Shown piece by piece: positions 26,905-35,493 of a DNA stretch of 64,000 nucleotides; the first letter of the stretch is position 1, and every line of letters begins with the position of its first letter. The DNA lies in the NCBI GenBank assembly GCA_018815325.1, contig JAHIYE010000010.1:1-64000 (forward strand). Reading direction: 5' to 3'. The DNA is from Gammaproteobacteria bacterium (lineage in GTDB: Bacteria > Pseudomonadota > Gammaproteobacteria > Burkholderiales > Burkholderiaceae_C). Under the pieces are notes generated by a model that was given only the letters and a program-made list of their open reading frames with translations, searched no databases and was not told the origin of the DNA. The position numbers were made by a program, and so were the translations under genes.

Positions 26905-28974
26905 ATGACAGGCAACTCAGCGCTCATTCTGGCGCTCGTTTGCGGACTGGTCGCCGTGGTTTACGGCTTCTGGGCTCGCAGCTGGATTCTTTCCCAGGAC
27001 GCAGGCAATGCGCGGATGCAGGAAATTGCAGCCGCCATTCAGACCGGTGCAGCCGCTTATCTTGCAAGGCAGTACAAAACCATTGCCATGGTGGGTGTGG
27101 TGCTGGCCATCCTGATTGGCGTCTTTCTCGACGGGCTTTCAGCGGTAGGCTTCATCATTGGTGCGGTGCTCTCCGGCGCCTGCGGCTTTATTGGCATGAA
27201 CGTCTCGGTACGTGCCAATGTACGCACGGCCCAGGCCGCCACCAAGGGCATTGGCCCGGCACTGGATGTGGCCTTCCGCGGCGGCGCCATCACCGGCATG
27301 CTGGTGGTCGGGCTTGGCCTGCTGGGCGTCACCGGCTTTTACTGGTTTCTGGTCGGCAATGGCGCGATGACCCCCGACAAAAACCTGGCGCATATGCTCA
27401 ACCCGCTGATCGGCTTTGCCTTCGGCTCCTCGCTGATTTCGATCTTTGCCCGACTGGGCGGCGGCATCTTTACCAAAGGCGCTGACGTAGGTGCCGACCT
27501 GGTGGGCAAGGTGGAAGCCGGCATTCCCGAAGACGATCCACGCAACCCGGCCGTGATTGCCGACAACGTGGGCGACAACGTGGGTGACTGCGCCGGCATG
27601 GCGGCCGACCTGTTCGAGACCTATGCGGTCACGCTGATCGCCACCATGGTGCTGGGCGCCCTGCTGCTCACATCGGTCGGCACCAGTGCCGTGATCTATC
27701 CGCTGGCCCTGGGCGCAGTGTCCATCATCGCCTCGATCATCGGTTGCTTCTTCGTCAAGGCCTCGCCTGGCATGACCAATGTGATGCCGGCCCTCTACAA
27801 AGGTCTGGCCGTGGCTGGCGGCTTGTCCCTGATCGCGTTTTATGGCGTGACCGTCTGGCTCATGCCCGACAACGCCATCAAGGTGACAGGCAGTCAGATG
27901 GCCCTGTTCGGCTCCTGCGCTGTTGGCCTGATCCTGACCGGTGCACTGGTGTGGATTACCGAGTACTACACCGGCACCCAGTACGCCCCTGTGCAACACA
28001 TTGCACAAGCCTCCACCACCGGTCACGGCACCAACATCATCGCCGGCCTGGGCGTGTCCATGCGCTCGACCGCCTGGCCCGTGATCTTTGTCTGCCTTGC
28101 GATCTACACCGCCTACGCGCTGGCTGGCCTGTACGGTATCGCGATCGCTGCCACCTCCATGCTGAGCATGGCGGGCATCGTGGTGGCCTTGGACGCTTAT
28201 GGCCCCATCACCGACAACGCGGGTGGCATTGCCGAAATGGCTGACATGCCCGCCAGTGTGCGGGATATCACCGACCCGCTGGATGCGGTAGGCAACACCA
28301 CCAAAGCCGTGACCAAAGGCTACGCCATCGGCTCGGCCGGCCTGGCTGCACTCGTGCTGTTTGCCGACTACACCCACAAGCTGGAAGCCTACGGCAAGGT
28401 CATCACCTTCGACCTGAGCAACCCGATGGTCATCATCGGCCTGTTCATCGGCGGCCTGATCCCCTACCTCTTTGGAGCCATGGCCATGGAAGCCGTGGGC
28501 CGCGCGGCAGGGGCTGTGGTGGTGGAGGTACGCCGCCAGTTCCGCGATATCAAGGGCATCATGGACGGCACGGGCAAGCCGGAATACGACACCGCTGTCG
28601 ACATGCTGACCACGGCCGCCATCAAGGAAATGATGATCCCGTCCCTGCTGCCTGTGATCGTGCCAATCCTCGTTGGTCTGCTGCTGGGTCCGGCGGCCCT
28701 GGGCGGCCTGCTCATGGGCACCATCGTGACGGGACTGTTCGTGGCCATCTCCATGTGCACCGGCGGCGGGGCCTGGGACAACGCCAAGAAATACATCGAA
28801 GACGGCCATCATGGCGGCAAGGGCTCCGAAACCCACAAGGCGGCCGTGACCGGTGACACCGTTGGCGACCCCTACAAGGACACTGCCGGCCCGGCCGTGA
28901 ACCCGCTGATCAAGATCATCAACATCGTGGCGCTGCTGATCGTGCCGCTGATGATGAAACTGCACGGCGGCTAA
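26905..28974 (+). CDS. hppA: Membrane-bound proton-pumping pyrophosphatase (K+-independent type)
   Basis: A 689-residue integral membrane enzyme with about 16 hydrophobic helices that couples pyrophosphate hydrolysis to proton export. Catalytic motifs: [22 protein letters not shown] and [21 protein letters not shown], and near the C-terminus [20 protein letters not shown]. The sequence [17 protein letters not shown] has Lys where K+-dependent enzymes carry Ala, which identifies the K+-independent H+-pumping class. ATG at 26905 with AAGAGGAG upstream; the frame is open 28 codons earlier without homology. A strong terminator follows. Confidence 0.95.
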   Translation: MTGNSALILALVCGLVAVVYGFWARSWILSQDAGNARMQEIAAAIQTGAAAYLARQYKTIAMVGVVLAILIGVFLDGLSAVGFIIGAVLSGACGFIGMNVSVRANVRTAQAATKGIGPALDVAFRGGAITGMLVVGLGLLGVTGFYWFLVGNGAMTPDKNLAHMLNPLIGFAFGSSLISIFARLGGGIFTKGADVGADLVGKVEAGIPEDDPRNPAVIADNVGDNVGDCAGMAADLFETYAVTLIATMVLGALLLTSVGTSAVIYPLALGAVSIIASIIGCFFVKASPGMTNVMPALYKGLAVAGGLSLIAFYGVTVWLMPDNAIKVTGSQMALFGSCAVGLILTGALVWITEYYTGTQYAPVQHIAQASTTGHGTNIIAGLGVSMRSTAWPVIFVCLAIYTAYALAGLYGIAIAATSMLSMAGIVVALDAYGPITDNAGGIAEMADMPASVRDITDPLDAVGNTTKAVTKGYAIGSAGLAALVLFADYTHKLEAYGKVITFDLSNPMVIIGLFIGGLIPYLFGAMAMEAVGRAAGAVVVEVRRQFRDIKGIMDGTGKPEYDTAVDMLTTAAIKEMMIPSLLPVIVPILVGLLLGPAALGGLLMGTIVTGLFVAISMCTGGGAWDNAKKYIEDGHHGGKGSETHKAAVTGDTVGDPYKDTAGPAVNPLIKIINIVALLIVPLMMKLHGG

Positions 28975-28991
28975 AACCCCTGTGTTCACAC

Positions 28992-29019
28992 AAGAAAGCC
29001 CGCTTCGGCGGGCTTTCTT
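28992..29019. terminator. Bidirectional terminator between hppA and the TetR gene
   Basis: Perfect 12-bp stem AAGAAAGCCCGC / GCGGGCTTTCTT closed by a TTCG tetraloop. It lies between two convergent genes and is symmetric enough to act for both. Confidence 0.92.
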
Positions 29020-29022
29020 ATT

Positions 29023-29079
29023 GCTACATTTCAAGTAGCCATAAATTCATACACGTCAGGGGCTAAGCTGATTTCTCAC
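29023..29079 (+). repeat. Family A repeat, copy 4, overlapping the 3' end of the TetR gene
   Basis: GCTACatttcaaGTAGC palindrome, TTCATAC near position 25 and GGGGCT at positions 37-42. The TetR stop codon (TAG on the minus strand, 29065-29063) lies inside the conserved GGGGCTA block. Confidence 0.8.
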
Positions 29080-29668
29080 GCTCAACCTGACGGGTGACCG
29101 CCTGCACCAGCCTACTCACGGTGGCAGCGATGCGGGGTAAATCCTGCACCGTGTCCTGCTCGATCGCCAGCAGCACCAGCTCATTCACGCCCCCCACGAC
29201 AGCCAGTGCCATGTCACGGGATAACACAGGTCGCTGCGGCTTCGCATTGATGACGGTCAGCATGAAATCAACCACTTCGTCGTTCACGCGACGCCGGGCC
29301 GCCAGACCCGATGCGCCCAGCGCCAGGATTTCCACGTACAGGGTGCGCATCAACAGCGGATTGCTGGCCAGGCAATCCAGGTAGGCCGCCATGGCGCGCT
29401 CGACCTGGACCTGCCAGGCATGCCCAGGATCGATCGCCGCGCGCAGCACCTTCAACGCGTTATGGCTGGCGGCTTCATAAAGCGCGATCAAGCATTCGGC
29501 CTGGCTGTCAAAGTGTTCATAAAAAGTGCGCCGCGACACACCCGCCTCACGCACGATGTCAGCAATCGTCGTTTCGGCATAGTTCTTGTGCGCCAGGGAC
29601 AGCGCCATGCCCTCGAACAGCCGTTGACGATGGTTTTTACGTTCAGCCGACACCGTTGTGGAATTCAT
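29063..29668 (-). CDS. TetR-family transcriptional regulator
   Basis: A 201-residue regulator with an N-terminal TetR helix-turn-helix (TTIADIVREAGVSRRTFYEHFDSQAECLIALYE, about residues 34-66) and a helical ligand domain. The start is placed at the ATG at 29668; ATG codons upstream at 29680 and 29746 extend the frame into a Cys-rich stretch without homology. It is divergent from the di-iron hydrolase gene, 133 bp apart, and probably regulates it. Its stop codon lies in a family A repeat. Confidence 0.88.
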   Translation of the reverse strand: MNSTTVSAERKNHRQRLFEGMALSLAHKNYAETTIADIVREAGVSRRTFYEHFDSQAECLIALYEAASHNALKVLRAAIDPGHAWQVQVERAMAAYLDCLASNPLLMRTLYVEILALGASGLAARRRVNDEVVDFMLTVINAKPQRPVLSRDMALAVVGGVNELVLLAIEQDTVQDLPRIAATVSRLVQAVTRQVEREKSA

Positions 29669-29801
29669 GACATCCAGCATGCAAATTGATGTGCAATTAC
29701 ATTGGCACTTATGTTGGTACTTGACAGTACCACACTGACAGCGCAAGATGAAACTTTAGCGGTACGGCCACGTACCTATTGCCATTCATCACGGAATTGC
29801 C

Positions 29802-30686
29802 ATGACAGCCCTTGCAGTACGACGTCTGCTCATCGATCTGGAAACACCCGTTCCACGCCATTGGTGCAACGGGGATCCTTTTCTGACTGCTTTTTTCAAC
29901 GCGCTGTCGATGAGTTTTCCCGTTGGCGAACAGTTCTTCATTGACTCGGTACGCAAAGGCATGGCGGACCTGCCGTCATGGGAGCAGGACAAATTCAAAG
30001 CGGAAGTACAGGGCTTCATCGGTCAGGAGGCCACCCACAGGCGCATCCACGCCCTGTTCAATGCACAGATTGAAAAACACGGCCTCGTCAACGACTGGGA
30101 GCCCCGGGCCAGGGAGCGGCTCAAGGTGATGGAGGACATGGACCCACGCCACGGCCTGGGCATCACGGCGGCCAATGAGCACTTCACAGCCATTTTTGCC
30201 GAATGGATATTGCGCAACCATGACCTGCTGAAAGACACCGAACCCCGCCTGGCCAAGCTTTGGCTCTGGCACAGTGCGGAAGAGGCCGAGCACAAAAGCA
30301 CCGCCTTCGACCTATACCAGGCCTTGGGGGGTAGCCATGAATGGCGCATCACCTGGTTCAAGCGCATCACCCTGATCTTTCTTGGTGACACCCTGCGCCA
30401 GACCCTTAATAACCTGCGCCGCGACGGCAGTTTGTGGCAATGGCGCACCTGGCGCAGTGCCATGCACTTCCTGTTTGGTCAGCGCGGGCTGATTCGCCAG
30501 ACCTACAGGCCCTGGCGCGAGTACCTGCGCCGCGATTTTCATCCCCGACAGCAAAACAGCGATCTGTCCCAGCGCTGGCTACAGGAAAACGCAACGGCCT
30601 ACTCCGTGCTGGGCAGTCCGGCTGAAACCAGCGCTGCAACTGCTTCGCCAATGCATCAAGCACGCAGCCCACTGGCTGCATCCTGA
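29802..30686 (+). CDS. Metal-dependent hydrolase, ferritin-like di-iron fold (PF10118)
   Basis: A 294-residue protein of the PF10118 family. Carboxylate/histidine motifs typical of a four-helix di-iron bundle are present: FPVGEQFFIDSVR (Glu), FIGQEATHRRIH (EAxxH), ANEHFTAIFAEW (E..H) and WHSAEEAEHKSTAFDLY (EEAEH). No signal peptide. The family is annotated as predicted metal-dependent hydrolase, but the ligand pattern would suit an oxidase or hydroxylase equally well. The divergent TetR gene suggests induction by a small hydrophobic compound. The last 25 residues are unconserved. Confidence 0.85.
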   Translation: MTALAVRRLLIDLETPVPRHWCNGDPFLTAFFNALSMSFPVGEQFFIDSVRKGMADLPSWEQDKFKAEVQGFIGQEATHRRIHALFNAQIEKHGLVNDWEPRARERLKVMEDMDPRHGLGITAANEHFTAIFAEWILRNHDLLKDTEPRLAKLWLWHSAEEAEHKSTAFDLYQALGGSHEWRITWFKRITLIFLGDTLRQTLNNLRRDGSLWQWRTWRSAMHFLFGQRGLIRQTYRPWREYLRRDFHPRQQNSDLSQRWLQENATAYSVLGSPAETSAATASPMHQARSPLAAS

Positions 30687-30759
30687 GGACATCTGGCACT
30701 TTGGGCGCCTGGCGGCCCCCGCACAGCCGTGGTCACGATCACCCGCCGTTGAGCCGCTC

Positions 30760-30775
30760 TGGCGTGGAAACGCCA
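30760..30775. terminator. Small hairpin downstream of the di-iron hydrolase
   Basis: TGGCGT-GGAA-ACGCCA perfect 6-bp stem with a GGAA tetraloop in the 189-bp gap before moaA. No T-tract follows, so termination is uncertain. TATACT at about 30789-30794 could be a -10 box for moaA. Confidence 0.4.
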
Positions 30776-30875
30776 CCGCCCTGTCGCTGCGTATACTTAT
30801 CGATTAATGCCGGTTTGCAAAGGGCATTTGAACCTCTGCGCGCAGGATTGTTACCGGCCTAGGACAATACATCTC

Positions 30876-32027
30876 ATGTCAGAACGCGTCATTCCATTGG
30901 TTGATCAGCGCATTGCCTCGCTGGCACCACCGCCTGCGGCCTTCTCGGCTGGCACGCGCATCGCGGCAACTGGCCTGCTGACTGACCGCTTGGGTCGCCC
31001 ACTGCGCGATCTGCGCATCAGTGTGACCGACCGCTGCAACTTCCGCTGCAACTACTGCATGCCCAAGGAAGTATTTGACAAGAACTACAACTACCTGCCG
31101 CACGCCTCGCTACTCTCGTTCGAGGAAATCACGCGGCTGGCCAGGGTGTTCGTGGCCCATGGCGTCAAAAAGATCCGGCTCACGGGCGGAGAGCCGTTGC
31201 TGCGCAAAAACATTGAGGTGCTGATCGAGCAGCTTTCCGCCCTGCGCACACTGGAGGGCGAGCCGCTGGACCTGACCCTGACCACCAACGGCTCGCTGCT
31301 CGCGCGCAAGGCCCGCGCGCTCAAGGCCGCCGGCCTGCAGCGCGTCACGGTCAGCCTGGATGGACTCGATGACGCGGTGTTCCGCACCATGAACGATGTC
31401 GACTTTCCGGTAGCCGATGTGCTGGCCGGCATCGACGCCGCGCAGGAGGCGGGGCTCGGGCCCATCAAGATCAACATGGTAGTCAAGCGTGGCACCAACG
31501 AGCATGAAATCCTGCCCATGGCGCGACGCTTCATGGGCACGGGCATGGTCTTGCGCTTTATCGAGTACATGGACGTAGGCGCCACCAACGGCTGGCGCAT
31601 GAACGAGGTGTTGCCCTCTGCCGACGTTGTCAAGCTCATCCACAGTGAACTGCCGCTGGTGCAACTCGATCCGAGCTCACCCGGTGAAACAGCCGAACGC
31701 TGGGGCTTTACCGATGCCGCTGGCCAATACGACCCCCGCCTGGGCGAAATCGGCGTGATCAGCAGCGTCACGCACGCTTTTTGTCAGGACTGCAACCGCG
31801 CACGCCTGTCCACCGAGGGCCAGCTCTATCTGTGCCTGTTTGCCAGCAAGGGCTACGACCTGCGCTCGCTGCTGCGCGGCGAGGCCAGCGACGCCGACTT
31901 GGCCTCGGCATTGGGGCATATCTGGCAGGGCCGCAGTGACCGCTACTCAGAGCTCCGCGCTGCCATGCCGCCTGATGCCAGCGATGGCAGCCCTCGTCGC
32001 GTTGAAATGAGCTATATCGGAGGTTGA
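30876..32027 (+). CDS. moaA: GTP 3',8-cyclase (molybdenum cofactor biosynthesis)
   Basis: Radical-SAM enzyme that converts GTP to 3',8-cyclo-GTP, the first step of molybdopterin synthesis. The 383-residue product has the N-terminal cluster motif [14 protein letters not shown] blocks [14 protein letters not shown] and [12 protein letters not shown], and the C-terminal cluster cysteines in [21 protein letters not shown]. It ends in the double-glycine tail SYIGG. The ATG at 30876 (MSERVIP) is preferred over an in-frame upstream start at 30807, which lacks homology. Two family B repeats separate it from mobA. Confidence 0.96.
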   Translation: MSERVIPLVDQRIASLAPPPAAFSAGTRIAATGLLTDRLGRPLRDLRISVTDRCNFRCNYCMPKEVFDKNYNYLPHASLLSFEEITRLARVFVAHGVKKIRLTGGEPLLRKNIEVLIEQLSALRTLEGEPLDLTLTTNGSLLARKARALKAAGLQRVTVSLDGLDDAVFRTMNDVDFPVADVLAGIDAAQEAGLGPIKINMVVKRGTNEHEILPMARRFMGTGMVLRFIEYMDVGATNGWRMNEVLPSADVVKLIHSELPLVQLDPSSPGETAERWGFTDAAGQYDPRLGEIGVISSVTHAFCQDCNRARLSTEGQLYLCLFASKGYDLRSLLRGEASDADLASALGHIWQGRSDRYSELRAAMPPDASDGSPRRVEMSYIGG

Positions 32028-32031
32028 ATGT

Positions 32032-32201
32032 TGCCCCCACGGTCGCCCACTGCGTGTGGCTCCCTGCCCCCCGAGGGGGCCGCAGTCTGCTTGGGGCTGC
32101 CCGGCGCAGACCAGCCTGCCCCTGCGCTCGCCCACTGCGTGTGGCTCCCTGCCCCCCGAGGGGGCTGCAGTCTGCTTGGGGCTGCCCGGCGCAGACCAGC
32201 T
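32032..32201 (+). repeat. Family B repeat, two 85-bp units between moaA and mobA
   Basis: Units 32032-32116 and 32117-32201, nearly identical, with the start of a third (TGCCCCACACTC) after them. Each carries the palindrome CCCCCCGAGGGGG and a TTGGGGCTGCCCGGCG tail. Same orientation and core as the coding units at 18978-19220. Small frames here are artefacts of the repeat. Confidence 0.9.
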
Positions 32202-32243
32202 TGCCCCACACTCACCCACAACCCGGCTTCTTAAAACTGACTC

Positions 32244-32867
32244 ATGATTGACTTACAAGACATCACAGGCCTGGTCCTGGCCGGCGGCAAAGGCTCCCGC
32301 ATGGGCGGGGTGGACAAGGGCCTGCAGAACTTCAACGGCATGCCACTGGCCCTGCACACGCTGATCCGCCTGCAGATGCAGACCGGCAACGTGATGATCA
32401 ACGCCAACCGCAACCTGGCTGCCTACGAGGCTTTCGGCGCACCGGTATGGCCTGATGTGCTCGACGACTATGCCGGTCCACTGGCGGGCTTTCTGACCGG
32501 GCTGGAGCGCTGCGAAACCCGCTACATGGTGACCACCCCCTGCGACACACCGCTGTTTCCGCTCGATCTGGTTCAGCGTCTGGCCGAGGCCCTGGAGCAC
32601 AACCATGCCGAGATCGCCATGGCTGCTGCGCCCGAACCGGACAAAAGCGGCGCGCTCGTGCTGCGTAGCCAACCGGTGTTCTGCCTGCTGCAGTCCGACC
32701 TGCTGGAGAGCCTGTCAGCGTTCACCCGCGGCGGCGGACGCAAGATTGACGCCTGGACCGCCCAGCACAAGACGGCCATCGTGCCCTTCAATGTGCCCGG
32801 GGATGACCCACGCAGCTTCTACAACGCCAATACGCTGGCCGAACTGCATGCGCTCGAGGGCTCATGA
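32244..32867 (+). CDS. mobA: Molybdenum cofactor guanylyltransferase
   Basis: Attaches GMP to molybdopterin to make the bis-MGD cofactor. The 207-residue nucleotidyltransferase has the GTP-binding start [18 protein letters not shown] (residues 9-26), the Asp pair in [17 protein letters not shown] and [10 protein letters not shown]. It overlaps moeA by four bases (ATGA), so mobA and moeA are coupled. Confidence 0.96.
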   Translation: MIDLQDITGLVLAGGKGSRMGGVDKGLQNFNGMPLALHTLIRLQMQTGNVMINANRNLAAYEAFGAPVWPDVLDDYAGPLAGFLTGLERCETRYMVTTPCDTPLFPLDLVQRLAEALEHNHAEIAMAAAPEPDKSGALVLRSQPVFCLLQSDLLESLSAFTRGGGRKIDAWTAQHKTAIVPFNVPGDDPRSFYNANTLAELHALEGS

Positions 32868-34129
32868 AAAGCATTGAACAGATTGCCGCCGAACTGCAAG
32901 GCTACGACCCCAGGAGCCTGAGTGCCTCTGCCGTCAACGCGTTTCTCGCGCAACTCGTGCAACCCGTGAAGGAGACCACGAAGGTCGGCATTTTCGAGGC
33001 ACTGGGCCGGGTGCTCGCACAGGACGTCATCTCCCCTCTCAGCGTGCCACCGCACGACAACTCCGCCATGGACGGCTATGCCTTCAGTGGTGCCCAGCTC
33101 AAGCGCGGCGAAGCCCTGCAGCTCAAGTCCGTCGGCACGGCGCTGGCTGGCAAGGCCTGGCAAGGACATGTGGCAGCCGACGAGTGCGTGCGCATCATGA
33201 CCGGTGCCATCATGCCCGCCGGGCTGGACACCGTGGTACCGCAAGAGCTCGCCACCGTCAGCGATGACCTGGTGTCGATTCCGCCCGATCTCCTGCAGGC
33301 CGGTGACAACCGCCGCTTCAAGGGAGAAGACCTCATGGAGGGCCATGCAGCGCTACAAAAAGGTGAGCGCATTGGGCCCGCTGCACAAGGGCTATTGGCC
33401 AGTTTAGGCATTGATTCCGTACAGGTCTATCGCCGCCTGAAGGTCGCCTACTTTTCCACTGGCGATGAGATCCTGAGTCTGGGCGAACCGCCCCGTGAGG
33501 GTGCCGTCTACGACAGCAACCGCTACACCGTGTTTGGCCTGCTCACGCGACTGGGCTGCGAGGTGCTCGACATGGGCGTGGTGCGTGATGACCCCGCCTT
33601 GCTGGAAGCCGCATTTGTCAAAGCGGCCGCGGAGGCAGATGCCATCATCACCAGTGGTGGTGTCAGCGTGGGAGAGGCTGATTTCACCAAGACCATGATG
33701 AAGAAACTCGGTGATGTGGCCTTCTGGCGCATTGCCATGCGGCCGGGACGGCCGATGGCGGTCGGCCGTATCGACCAATCTGTACTATTCGGCCTGCCGG
33801 GCAATCCGGTAGCCGTGATGGTGACCTTCCTCGCCTTCGTTCGCCCCGCCCTGCTGCAGCTGATGGGCGCTCGCGCCAACCCGCTGCCCCTGCTCAAGGC
33901 ACGCAGCCTGGAGCCGATCCGCAAAAAGCCGGGACGCACCGAATACCAGCGCGGTACCGTCGTTACGGCAGCCGACGGCGCGCTGCAGGTCAGAACCACG
34001 GGCAACCAGGGCTCGGGCGTGCTGAGCTCCATGGTGCAGGCCAATGGCCTGATCGTGCTGCACCATGACCAGGGCAATGTGGCGACCGGTGATGAAGTCG
34101 ACGTGATGATGTTCGAGGCTGTGATTTAG
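32864..34129 (+). CDS. moeA: Molybdopterin molybdenumtransferase
   Basis: Inserts molybdate into adenylylated molybdopterin. The 421-residue product has [23 protein letters not shown], the core [35 protein letters not shown] and [14 protein letters not shown], and a C-terminal domain IV. Residues 164-182 ([19 protein letters not shown]) are encoded by AT-rich codons that match a family A repeat, although the segment is native in length and sequence type. The gene is the last of moaA-mobA-moeA. Confidence 0.95.
   Translation: MKSIEQIAAELQGYDPRSLSASAVNAFLAQLVQPVKETTKVGIFEALGRVLAQDVISPLSVPPHDNSAMDGYAFSGAQLKRGEALQLKSVGTALAGKAWQGHVAADECVRIMTGAIMPAGLDTVVPQELATVSDDLVSIPPDLLQAGDNRRFKGEDLMEGHAALQKGERIGPAAQGLLASLGIDSVQVYRRLKVAYFSTGDEILSLGEPPREGAVYDSNRYTVFGLLTRLGCEVLDMGVVRDDPALLEAAFVKAAAEADAIITSGGVSVGEADFTKTMMKKLGDVAFWRIAMRPGRPMAVGRIDQSVLFGLPGNPVAVMVTFLAFVRPALLQLMGARANPLPLLKARSLEPIRKKPGRTEYQRGTVVTAADGALQVRTTGNQGSGVLSSMVQANGLIVLHHDQGNVATGDEVDVMMFEAVI
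33352..33408 (+). repeat. Family A repeat-like segment, copy 5, in frame inside moeA
   Basis: GCTACAAAAA at the start, GAGCGC in the middle, AAGGGCT exactly at positions 36-42 and GGCCAGTTTAGGC at the end. The 3' half is nearly the same as the murI copy. The encoded residues fit normal MoeA, so this is either a copy that replaced native sequence or an unusual coincidence. Confidence 0.55.
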
Positions 34130-34210
34130 ATCAACAAACGCTGCAGGCCCAGACAGCCTGCAGCGCTGCACGGTAGTAAAGTAGGTTCCAGATGCCTTGA
34201 GAGGGAATTG

Positions 34211-35170
34211 ATGGAATACAAGGATTACTACAAGATCATGGAGCTGTCGCGTGATGCGACACAGGACGAGATCAAGCGTAGCTACCGGAAGCTGGCGCGC
34301 AAATACCACCCCGACGTGAGCAAGGAGTCGCAAGCCGAGACCCGCTTCAAGGAAATCGGCGAAGCCTATGAGGTGCTCAAGGATCCCGAGAAGCGCGCGG
34401 CCTATGACCAGTTGGGTACCAACTGGAAGGCTGGGCAGGACTTCCGTGCACCGCCCGACTGGAATGCGGGGTTCGAGTCTTCCGGCGCTGGCGCCGCCGG
34501 ACAGGACATGGGTGACCATAGCGATTTCTTTGAGTCGCTGTTCCGCGCTAGCCGGGGGGCATCCCGCGGGAGCACACAAAGTGCACAATTTCATGCCCAC
34601 GGCGAAGACCGCCACGCCAAAATCCTGATCGATCTGGAGGATGCTTATGCAGGCGCCACCCGTTCCATCAGCCTGCGGGTACCCGAGATCGATGCACAGG
34701 GCCATGTCACCACACATGAGCACAAGATCGACTTTGTGATTCCACGCGGCGTGCGCGCCGGCCAGCACATCCGCCTTGCAGGCCAGGGTGGACAGGGCAT
34801 CGGACAGGGCAAGCCGGGAGATTTGTACCTGGAAGTCGAATTCCGGCCGCATCCGCATTACCGGGTAGACAAGCATGATGTCTACCTCGACCTGCCGGTG
34901 GCGCCCTGGGAAGCGGCTCTGGGCGCAGAAATTGAAGTTCCCACACCCAGTGGTTTCGTCGAGTTGAAAATTCCACCTGGCAGCATGACCGGGCGCAAGC
35001 TGCGGCTCAAGGGTCGCGGCATTCCATCCAAGACCCCGGGGGACTTTTATTTTGTACTGCAGATCGCCCTGCCTCCGGCGGAGAATGACAAGGACAAATC
35101 GTTCTACCGCGACATGGCGGAGCAATTCAAGTCATACCAACCACGCGCCAAACTTGGAGGGCAGGCATGA
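34211..35170 (+). CDS. cbpA: DnaJ-class co-chaperone, CbpA type
   Basis: A 319-residue J-domain protein that stimulates DnaK and can bind DNA. The J-domain (residues 1-70) has His33-Pro34-Asp35 in RKYHPDVSKES. A short G/F-like linker follows, then the two beta-barrel substrate domains (DLYLEVEFRPHPHYRVDKHDVYLDLP; GRKLRLKGRGIP). There is no zinc-finger domain, which separates it from DnaJ. ATG at 34211 with GAGAGGG upstream. It overlaps cbpM by four bases. Confidence 0.93.
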   Translation: MEYKDYYKIMELSRDATQDEIKRSYRKLARKYHPDVSKESQAETRFKEIGEAYEVLKDPEKRAAYDQLGTNWKAGQDFRAPPDWNAGFESSGAGAAGQDMGDHSDFFESLFRASRGASRGSTQSAQFHAHGEDRHAKILIDLEDAYAGATRSISLRVPEIDAQGHVTTHEHKIDFVIPRGVRAGQHIRLAGQGGQGIGQGKPGDLYLEVEFRPHPHYRVDKHDVYLDLPVAPWEAALGAEIEVPTPSGFVELKIPPGSMTGRKLRLKGRGIPSKTPGDFYFVLQIALPPAENDKDKSFYRDMAEQFKSYQPRAKLGGQA

Positions 35171-35493
35171 ACAGCCAAGAATCATCTACCCAGCTGCGCG
35201 GACTCATCCTGGAAGAGTTGACTGAACTCACGCTGCACGAGCTTTGCCGGGCCTGTGCCGTGCAGGACGAGCGCATTGTTGAGCTGGTCGAGGAAGGCGT
35301 GATCACACCAGCCGGCAATGCGCCTGAACATTGGCGCTTTACAGGCACCCATCTGAGCCACGCCCGGGTCGCCCTGCGGCTGCAGCGTGACCTGGGGGTC
35401 AATCTGGCCGGTGCGGCGCTGGCACTACAGCTGCTTGAGCAAATCGATTCTTTGCAGACGCAGCTCAACGCGCGGGACGACGCCACCACTTGA
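35167..35493 (+). CDS. cbpM: Chaperone modulator CbpM
   Basis: A 108-residue MerR-like helical protein that binds the CbpA J-domain and blocks its activity. Recognised by position and by the pattern LTLHELCRACAVQDERIVELVEEGVITP followed by WRFTGTHLSHARVALRLQRDLGVNLAGAALALQLL. It overlaps the cbpA stop (ATGA). Its last 29 bases also overlap the end of the convergent P-type ATPase gene, and no terminator separates them. Confidence 0.92.
   Translation: MNSQESSTQLRGLILEELTELTLHELCRACAVQDERIVELVEEGVITPAGNAPEHWRFTGTHLSHARVALRLQRDLGVNLAGAALALQLLEQIDSLQTQLNARDDATT

Noticed and set aside
27139-29034. 631-codon open frame antisense to hppA
   Set aside because: Mirror frame of a conserved membrane protein gene; the product is rich in His, Gly and Gln without domains.
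30687-30875. Molybdenum cofactor riboswitch before moaA
   Set aside because: Only a 6-bp hairpin is visible; the complex fold and conserved loops of that riboswitch class could not be recognised.
32028-32247. Several overlapping 60-90 codon frames between moaA and mobA
   Set aside because: They exist only because the family B units lack stops; they are repeat artefacts.
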